Below, one piece after another: positions 5,386-7,631 of a stretch of DNA of 7,631 nt. This DNA comes from an uncultured Hyphomicrobiales bacterium (GTDB lineage: Bacteria > Pseudomonadota > Alphaproteobacteria > Rhizobiales > Beijerinckiaceae). Below the pieces are notes generated by a model. It did not search any database. It was given only the letters and a program-made list of their open reading frames with translations, and had not been told where the DNA came from. The DNA lies in contig CAIXDD010000539.1 in the NCBI GenBank assembly GCA_903918155.1, positions 1 to 7,631 of the forward strand, given 5' to 3'. A program made the position numbers and the translations under genes. Position 1 is the first letter of the stretch. Every line of letters begins with the position of its first letter.

Positions 5386-6831
5386 ATGACGTCCAATGCG
5401 ACCTTTGATTCCGCGCTCGCCGAAATCCGCGCCGCGCTCGGCCCGCGCGGCGTCGTGGAGGGCGCCGATATGGCGACCTATTCCACCGACGTGCGCGGCG
5501 TCTATAAGGGCGAGGCGCTGCTGGTGGCGCGGCCGGCCTCCACCGAGGAAGTCTCGCAGGTGGTGCGCATCTGCGCCCGCCACGGGCTCGCCATCGTCAG
5601 CCAGGGCGGCAATACGGGCCTGTGCGGGGGCTCTGTGCCGCGCGGCGAGCGGGCCTGCGTCATCCTCTCGCTGGCGCGGATGAACAAGATCCTTTCCGTG
5701 AACCCCGACAGCTACACCGTGACCGCCGAGGCGGGCGTGATCCTGCAATCGATCCATGACGCGGCGGCCAAGGTCGACCGCGCCTTCGCCATGGATTGGG
5801 GCGCGCGCGGCTCGGCCACCGTGGGCGGGGGCGTCTCCACCAATGCGGGCGGCATCAATGTGCTGCGCTTCGGCAATACGCGCGACCAGGTGCTGGGGCT
5901 CGAAGTCGTCCTGCCGGACGGGCGCGTGTGGAACGGCCTGCGCGCCTTGCGCAAGGATTCCTCCGGCTACGATCTGAAACATCTGTTCATCGGCGCGGAA
6001 GGCACGCTGGGCGTCGTCACCAAGGCGGTGCTGAAACTCCATCCGCGCCCCGCCCATGAAAAATCCATGTGGGCGTCGGTGGCGGACATCGACCGGCTGA
6101 TGGATTTGTTCGTGCTCGCCCGCTCCATCGCCAGCGAAGGACTCACGGCGTTCGAACTGGCGCCGGGCCATACTTACGAGCTGGCGCTCGCCAAACATCC
6201 CCATCTCACGCGCCCCGTGGAGACGCGCGCGGAATGGTATGTGATCGTGCGCTTCTCCGGTCAACAGCCCGTGGACGACAAGTTCGAGGCCTTTTTCGAA
6301 ATGGCGCTCGAAGCGGGCCTCGTCACCGACGCCGCCCTGGCGCAGAACCTCACGCAGGAAGCCAATATCTGGCATTTGCGCGACGAGATTCCGCCGCTGC
6401 GCCTGATCGCCGGCAAGAAGCTGAAATGGGACGCCTCGGTGCCCATCGACCGCATCGTTCCCTTCCTGCGCGAGGCGCAGGCGCGCGCGGAGGCGATTCA
6501 GAAAGACATGCGCGTGATCGCCTTCGGCCATGTGGGCGACGGCAACCTGCATATGTCGATCTTCCCCAAGGGAGAGCACGAGGATCCCGGCTTCGACGCG
6601 CTCTGCGCGCGCGTGGAGCGGGAGATCGACGAATTGATCTGGAGCCACCGCGGTTCGATCTGCGCCGAACATGGCGTGGGCGTGGAGAATTTCACCCGCG
6701 TCGTCGGCCAGAAGGACCCGATCGAATTCGAGCTGATGGCGCGCGTGCGCATGTTGTTCGATCCGCAAGGCCTGTTCAATCCGGGCAAGATGATCGATGC
6801 GCAGGCCCATCTGCCCAAGGCGGCGGAATAG
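5386..6831 (+). CDS. FAD-linked oxidase, D-2-hydroxyacid dehydrogenase family (D-2-hydroxyglutarate dehydrogenase-like)
   Basis: A 481-residue flavoprotein of the family that includes D-lactate, D-2-hydroxyglutarate and glycolate dehydrogenases. It oxidises a D-2-hydroxyacid to the 2-oxoacid and passes electrons to a carrier or the respiratory chain. The FAD-binding domain (about 45-220) contains SQGGNTGLCGGSVP (72-85) and the GARGSATVGGGVSTNAGG region. The C-terminal FAD-oxidase domain (about 225-475) contains FGHVGDGNLH (380-389), AEHGVG (427-432) and the closing LFDPQGLFNPGKM. H382, H389 and E428 match the family's metal ligands and H429 the conserved active-site His. The GARGS and RKDSSGYDLK stretches resemble D-2-hydroxyglutarate dehydrogenases most. 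By alignment from memory with the human enzyme, R332 and K347 are kept, but the positions of its Thr390 and Asn443 are P336 and S391, so the substrate may differ. The ATG has the ribosome binding site GAGGGGAA at 5373-5380. No signal peptide is seen, so it is probably cytoplasmic. A 2-oxoacid product would fit the ThDP enzymes upstream. Confidence 0.85.
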   Translation: MTSNATFDSALAEIRAALGPRGVVEGADMATYSTDVRGVYKGEALLVARPASTEEVSQVVRICARHGLAIVSQGGNTGLCGGSVPRGERACVILSLARMNKILSVNPDSYTVTAEAGVILQSIHDAAAKVDRAFAMDWGARGSATVGGGVSTNAGGINVLRFGNTRDQVLGLEVVLPDGRVWNGLRALRKDSSGYDLKHLFIGAEGTLGVVTKAVLKLHPRPAHEKSMWASVADIDRLMDLFVLARSIASEGLTAFELAPGHTYELALAKHPHLTRPVETRAEWYVIVRFSGQQPVDDKFEAFFEMALEAGLVTDAALAQNLTQEANIWHLRDEIPPLRLIAGKKLKWDASVPIDRIVPFLREAQARAEAIQKDMRVIAFGHVGDGNLHMSIFPKGEHEDPGFDALCARVEREIDELIWSHRGSICAEHGVGVENFTRVVGQKDPIEFELMARVRMLFDPQGLFNPGKMIDAQAHLPKAAE

Positions 6832-6946
6832 GCGCTCGCCGCACGACGGGCCGATTCCGCGGCCGGCTTCGCTCGGACAGGCTTGCGCTCGCGCTAGATC
6901 GCGCGGCGGAGCGCTTCAGCGCGGCTGTTGGGCTTGACTCTCCCCC

Positions 6947-6981
6947 TTGAAAATGAAAAACGAATATTCATTCTTTTTTAT
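6947..6981. promoter_or_regulatory. AT-rich promoter/operator patch before the TetR gene
   Basis: This patch is strikingly AT-rich against its surroundings. It contains AACGAATATTCATT (6959-6972), a 14-bp palindrome with one mismatched pair, centred on GAATATTC (6962-6969). Another reading is AATGAA-N9-TTCATT (6952-6957 and 6967-6972), a perfect spaced inverted repeat. Palindromes of this size and composition are typical TetR-family operators. The -35-like hexamers TTGACT (6934-6939) and TTGAAA (6947-6952) lie just upstream, although no convincing -10 follows at ideal spacing. The placement, 60-80 bases before the repressor ATG, suggests autoregulation. Confidence 0.5.
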
Positions 6982-7031
6982 CGCGTCCTGCGCGCCCGCT
7001 TTCGCGCGCCCTGCGATCAGGCTTACAGCTC

Positions 7032-7631
7032 ATGCCCAAGCTCACCAAGGACCAGCAGGACGAGCGCCGCGCGCGCATCCTCGATGCGGCGGAGCGCTGT
7101 TTCGTCCGCGCGGGCTTTCGCGGCGCGACGATGCAGGACATCTGCAAGGAGGCCGGCGTCAGCCCCGGCGCGCTCTATACATGGTTCGATTCGAAAGAGG
7201 CGCTGGTGGGCGGCATCGTCGCGCGCAATCGCGACGAAGTGCTGGCGAATTTCGCGCCCATGGCGCAGGCCGCCGATTTCGTCGAAGGCATGGCCGCGAC
7301 ATTCGCGCGCTGCGTGCTGAACCAGCCGCGCGAGAAATCCGTATTGTGCCTTGAGGTCGCCGCGGAGGCGACGCGCAACGCCGCCGTGGCCGACATGATG
7401 GCGCGCTTCGACGAATCCGTGAGCGCCTCGCTGGCGCAGATCCTCGAACGCGCGATCGCCGCCGGGCGAATCGCGCCCGCGCTGCCGGTGCGCGATCTCG
7501 TCGCGAGCATGAACGCGCTGGCCGAGGGCCTGTTCTGGCGCCGCGCGGTCGATCCTTGTTTCGACGGCGAAGCCGTGGGGCGCGCGATGCTCGCCATGGT
7601 CGCCTCCGTCCTGCGTCCCCGTCCGTCGCCG
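7032..7631 (+). CDS. TetR/AcrR-family transcriptional repressor, 3' end beyond window
   Basis: The open frame from ATG 7032 reaches the window end without a stop (200 codons), so at most a short C-terminal tail is missing; TetR proteins are usually about 190-220 residues. The N-terminal DNA-binding domain is clear: helix 1 at about 14-27 (RILDAAERCFVRAGF), GATMQDICKEAGVSPGALYTWF (31-52) as the helix-turn-helix, then DSKEALV. The rest, about 65-200, is an all-helical ligand-binding and dimerisation domain with no recognisable ligand signature. The start is chosen because MPKLTKDQQDERR is a standard TetR N-terminus; no strong ribosome binding site precedes it (only CAGG at about 7017-7020). The AT-rich palindrome at 6959-6972 is its likely operator. 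The regulated genes are probably downstream, outside the window (such repressors commonly precede efflux operons), or include the gene itself. Confidence 0.85.
   Translation, partial: MPKLTKDQQDERRARILDAAERCFVRAGFRGATMQDICKEAGVSPGALYTWFDSKEALVGGIVARNRDEVLANFAPMAQAADFVEGMAATFARCVLNQPREKSVLCLEVAAEATRNAAVADMMARFDESVSASLAQILERAIAAGRIAPALPVRDLVASMNALAEGLFWRRAVDPCFDGEAVGRAMLAMVASVLRPRPSP

Noticed and set aside
5317..6810. 497-codon open frame on the minus strand, antisense to the FAD-linked dehydrogenase
   Set aside because: Its product is an Arg/His/Ala/Gly-rich sequence with no family motifs, while the plus strand encodes a clear conserved flavoprotein throughout. Long antisense frames are expected from third-position GC bias.
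6832..6946. Terminator after the dehydrogenase gene
   Set aside because: Short GC-rich pairings (for example GGCCG with CGGCC near 6850-6867 and GCGC-TTCA-GCGC near 6911-6922) exist but none is followed by a T-run; such pairings are frequent in this sequence.

Overview
The window is GC-rich DNA with the dense, short-gap coding style, strong third-position G/C bias and overlapping start/stop codons of an alphaproteobacterium. The protein flavour suggests Hyphomicrobiales, perhaps near Beijerinckiaceae/Methylocystaceae, but there is no marker gene and the placement is an inference. No rRNA, tRNA, CRISPR array, transposase or integrase is visible.

Layout. A small basic helix-turn-helix-like protein (6-269) is followed by a 309-base stretch without a convincing gene (270-578). 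That stretch holds two short 12-bp tandem repeats and two stem-loops. Four plus-strand genes then run close together (579-3784): a small multi-pass membrane protein of unknown family, the two subunits of a split thiamine-diphosphate (ThDP) decarboxylase of the sulfopyruvate/phosphonopyruvate decarboxylase type (4-base ATGA overlap), and a full-length ThDP enzyme of the acetolactate-synthase-like/benzoylformate-decarboxylase-like group. Convergent to these is an EntS-like MFS exporter on the minus strand (3816-5066). It is divergent, across a 319-base regulatory region, from a plus-strand FAD-linked D-2-hydroxyacid dehydrogenase (5386-6831). An AT-rich promoter/operator patch (about 6947-6981) precedes a TetR-family repressor (7032 onward) that runs off the window end.

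How the genes may work together (inference). The flavoprotein family oxidises D-2-hydroxyacids to 2-oxoacids, and 2-oxoacids are what both ThDP enzymes would decarboxylate or ligate. The locus could therefore be a 2-hydroxyacid/2-oxoacid module with an exporter. The substrate cannot be named: no sulfonate, phosphonate or coenzyme M gene lies in the window, and the dehydrogenase sits in its own transcription unit, so the functional link is a hypothesis. The least ordinary points are the split and single-chain ThDP enzymes side by side, the substituted substrate-site positions in the flavoprotein, and the 12-bp repeats near the left end.
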